NCBI GenBank assembly: GCA_003342815.1
Contig: PTEX01000013.1
Location: 1,852,214-1,916,213, forward strand
DNA: 64,000 bases
DNA from: Eudromia elegans
Taxonomy: Eukaryota > Chordata > Aves > Tinamiformes > Tinamidae
Direction of reading: 5' to 3'
The translations under genes were made by a program, and so were the position numbers. The notes under the pieces are model-generated. The model had not been told where the DNA came from, did not search any database, and saw only the letters and a list, made by a program, of their open reading frames with translations. Shown here in pieces: positions 61,401 to 64,000 of this stretch (position 1 is its first letter; each line of letters starts with the position of its first letter).

Positions 61401-64000
61401 GGGGTGTTTGGTGTACGTCAGGTGGTTGTAACCGAGTAATACGTTATTTTAAACCCAACAGGTTGTAACCAGAAGGGAAAAAGGAAAAAAAAAAGTCTCC
61501 ACAGAGTTGCGATGCTTAAACAATGGCCAATTAGGGTGGGATGTCTGAGGCCGTAATCTCCTCCACCAGCTGCTCGCCCTCCTCTTCTCCCAAAGGTTAC
61601 TGGGTCTCCAGCAGTAAGAGGCTGAACACGCATCTCCTTCTGCACTGGCCAAGTTTGCAGCCCGGCGTGTTAGCACGAAGCCTGTTTTGGTGGGTTTTAG
61701 TGAAAATTGCAACAAGCTGAAGTGCGTGCCCCAATTCAGGGTTGTATGTGAGTCAGCAGCCATATCAAGCAAGATTAATAGGAAAAAAAAAAATACCCCC
61801 TTTGACCCACTAGTATAAGCTGTGTTGGTAGTACAATAATTGAGCTTTATCACTAGTTTAGACTAATTATTTGATAACAAGGTGAGACAGCTGTACTGAA
61901 TCCAGTTTAATTTTAGAAGCATGATTGGTTCAGAGCTTTAGTATGGTATAGTAATTCCCTGAATAGTTTGGTTTATTACTTTACTATATATTCCGGAAAT
62001 CTGGAATTGTCAAACTCCATTGAACTGCAGCTAGAAGAAGTTTGAGACCTGGTGGGCAGAACCTCAATTTATCATAATACTTGATATAACTTGACCTTTA
62101 TTCAGTTATCCAGGAAAATATTTTAGCTGTCATCAGATCAATATAAGGATATTAACAGTTTTCCTTCAGTTTGGGTTTTGGCCCTCTGGGCTTGATGAAG
62201 GCATCATATTTTTCACAAGTGCTACCGTTCTTTGATCCTGTCATAAGCTCTTATTGGGTTCTGTTCATAGAATTCCTCATTCATCTGCTTAATGGCTTGA
62301 TTGACACATGCACAGGAAGAAAGTGTCCCTAAATAAATACATAAATACCCCACCACCACCACCACCCCCCCAAAGCAGCTTTGGTATTTGCACATCCAGC
62401 ACCTTTTTGTTGAATTGCAGTGCTTGATCACAAGAGAATGTTTCACCGTGCTCTTGCAGCTCGCGTGTCTGCTCATTGCGGTTACTGCTTATCTCATGTG
62501 CTAGGATGCAGTCCTGCCCTTTGTGCCCTGGGCCTGACCCCCATCCCTCCACCTCCAGGCCATTACTTTGTAAGGATATTCCTGCAAAAGCCTCTCCTGG
62601 TGTGAGAGGTTCCCTGGCTGAGCCACTTGACAAACGTAGGTAGATTTAGAAGGTCTGGCTTACATATGGGTGTGCAGTAGGCTCAGACCTGCATGGGTGC
62701 ATTCAGCTGTTTAGGTAATTGAATCAGCCACTAGATTTAAACAGTAATTAGTGTTTTTGCCTGTTGCTGGCTCTCCCGCTGTAAGAGCGCTCGGGTGATT
62801 AGGGCTCTCCTGAGCAGTGATGTTTAAGCTGAGAGTTAAACCCTGCAGGGTTCAGTGGACTGCTGTGTGTCGGTGGTTGGCCCTGGGAGACAAGGAAATC
62901 CAGGGCTGGTTAAGAACAGTGATGTTTCCTGGCGTGCAGTTTGTGACAACATGGGGCACACAATGTTGCTGTCCAGGCAAGGGTTTGATGAGAATTCTGC
63001 AAATGCAGCATGCTTTGCTTGGACTAGTGGTGTTACCTGTGTTGAGTTTGGGCCAGTTATCTGTGTGGATTTGTTGGTGCTTCTAGGTGTTTCTGGGCTT
63101 TTGAACTTTTTTTGTTTGTTTTGACACTGTGTTTCTTTGCATCTCCACTACTGTTGTGGGATATTTTTGGTTATATGTTGCCTGGGAAAAGAGAAACAGT
63201 CTTGTGGGCACCAGGTATCCACTGGCTGGATACCTGTAATCTAAAAAACTGATAATCGGCCTTTCAATTTCTAGAACGTCAGAAAATTCATGTCTACAAG
63301 TCTTTAATCTTCTAGGTGATTAGAAGGGCAAGGGTTATTTTAGTTGGAGCTAATTCATCACTAGTAAATTCATGTGTGTGTTCTGACTTGTGCTGCTTTT
63401 TGTGTTTTGATATAATTTAAAAAGAAAGATAGATGTCAAATTTTGTTACTTCCTTAGGTTGTTGTTTATGCTACATTTGGAGCCTTGCAGTCAGCTCCAA
63501 TTCACTGTCCAGCACAAGTGCTAGTTTGCCTACCTATGTCAGTGTTAAAAACATTGGACTCGAGGGGAGTGTATGGATCATTAGGTCTCATCCTGGCAGC
63601 CCAAACCAGCATCTGGAATTGGGTGGGTCCATGGTAAAACTACACTACAGACTATTCATCCTATAACAATTTTACTGCTTGACAGCGAGAGACTTAAAGC
63701 TATAGGAGGGAAGAAGTACTTGAACAGTGTCCAAGGCTTCTGCCAAACCTGGAAAGCCTCAAAATGCAAGTTCCGGGCTATCTTAAAAAAAAGGTTTCCA
63801 TTCTCCTAAGGAGGACAGGAAAAAAAAATCTAGATGTGCACAGCAACCTCATAAAGGGAAAGATGGTGCTGGGGCACCTAAATTTAGTGACAAGGGTAAC
63901 TGTTAGCTTGCTGTGAACAGAACCACCTTCGACCGACTGATGAGAGACATTGAGGCCCTTAGAAATAACTGTGGCACCTGCCTTGTGTTCTGCCTGTAGT
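61401..64000 (+). other. ERC1: Probable ERC1 intron 1 (no coding exon seen)
   Basis: AT-rich non-coding DNA after the CpG island. Holds a broken protein-like stretch on the minus strand (62152-62325) and a CCA/C-rich run (62350-62371). The N-terminal ERC1 protein sequence is not found in any frame. Confidence 0.4.
62152..62325 (-). pseudogene. Short broken protein-like fragment, unidentified
   Basis: On the minus strand, the frame CVNQAIKQMNEEFYEQNPIR then AYDRIKER meets TAG at 62222-62224. Shifting by one base (an extra T at 62224) continues STCEKYDAFIKPRGPKPKLK then ENC and stop at 62152-62154. Charged, globular-looking sequence across both frames suggests a decayed coding piece, either a processed pseudogene or a lost exon. 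I do not recognise the family. Chance is possible. Confidence 0.4.

Overview
This is vertebrate genomic DNA, most probably from a bird. It shows long introns with GT-AG exons, CpG-rich promoter DNA, few interspersed repeats, and a CR1 LINE 3' end with the terminal repeat typical of avian CR1. No prokaryotic or viral gene organisation is visible. The gene order WNK1(+) - RAD52(-) - ERC1(+) is that of human 12p13.33. The species cannot be fixed from the sequence alone.

Region 1 (1-44.95 kb, + strand) is the 3' two thirds of WNK1. The first coding exon seen holds the end of the kinase domain and the start of the autoinhibitory domain. I placed 23 constitutive exons that keep phase through to the stop at 42334-42336, giving about 1,926 residues. 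There are also five in-frame cassette exons: one at 5396-5653 (probably '8b'), the neuronal HSN2 exon at 7404-8615, a 78-nt candidate at 26955-27032, and two mini-exons at 36098-36169 and 38504-38545. The 3'UTR runs to AATAAA signals at 44780 and 44922, with an earlier one at 43140.

Region 2 (about 46.7-60.4 kb, - strand) is a complete RAD52 coding gene. Eleven coding exons with consistent phases give 421 residues, including a small last exon (47341-47399) that carries a basic tail. WNK1 and RAD52 converge tail to tail across about 1.8 kb without a recognisable gene.

Region 3 (60.16-61.4 kb) is a CpG island interrupted by 124 unknown bases (60476-60599). It is the likely divergent promoter of RAD52 and, by synteny, ERC1. 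It holds a tandem array of YAACGG (MYB-type) motifs, a CRE-like site, four GGGCGTGGC boxes and an alternating CG run. From 61.4 kb to the end is probably ERC1 intron 1. No ERC1 coding exon is visible, but there is a short broken protein-like stretch on the minus strand at 62152-62325.

Functionally, WNK1 is the chloride- and osmo-sensing kinase upstream of SPAK/OSR1. RAD52 is the single-strand annealing and recombination mediator. They are neighbours by conserved synteny, not by shared pathway. The least ordinary parts are the WNK1 cassette exons, the facing AAT/ATT arrays at 22.45-22.63 kb, the promoter motif array, and the fossil at 62.2 kb.
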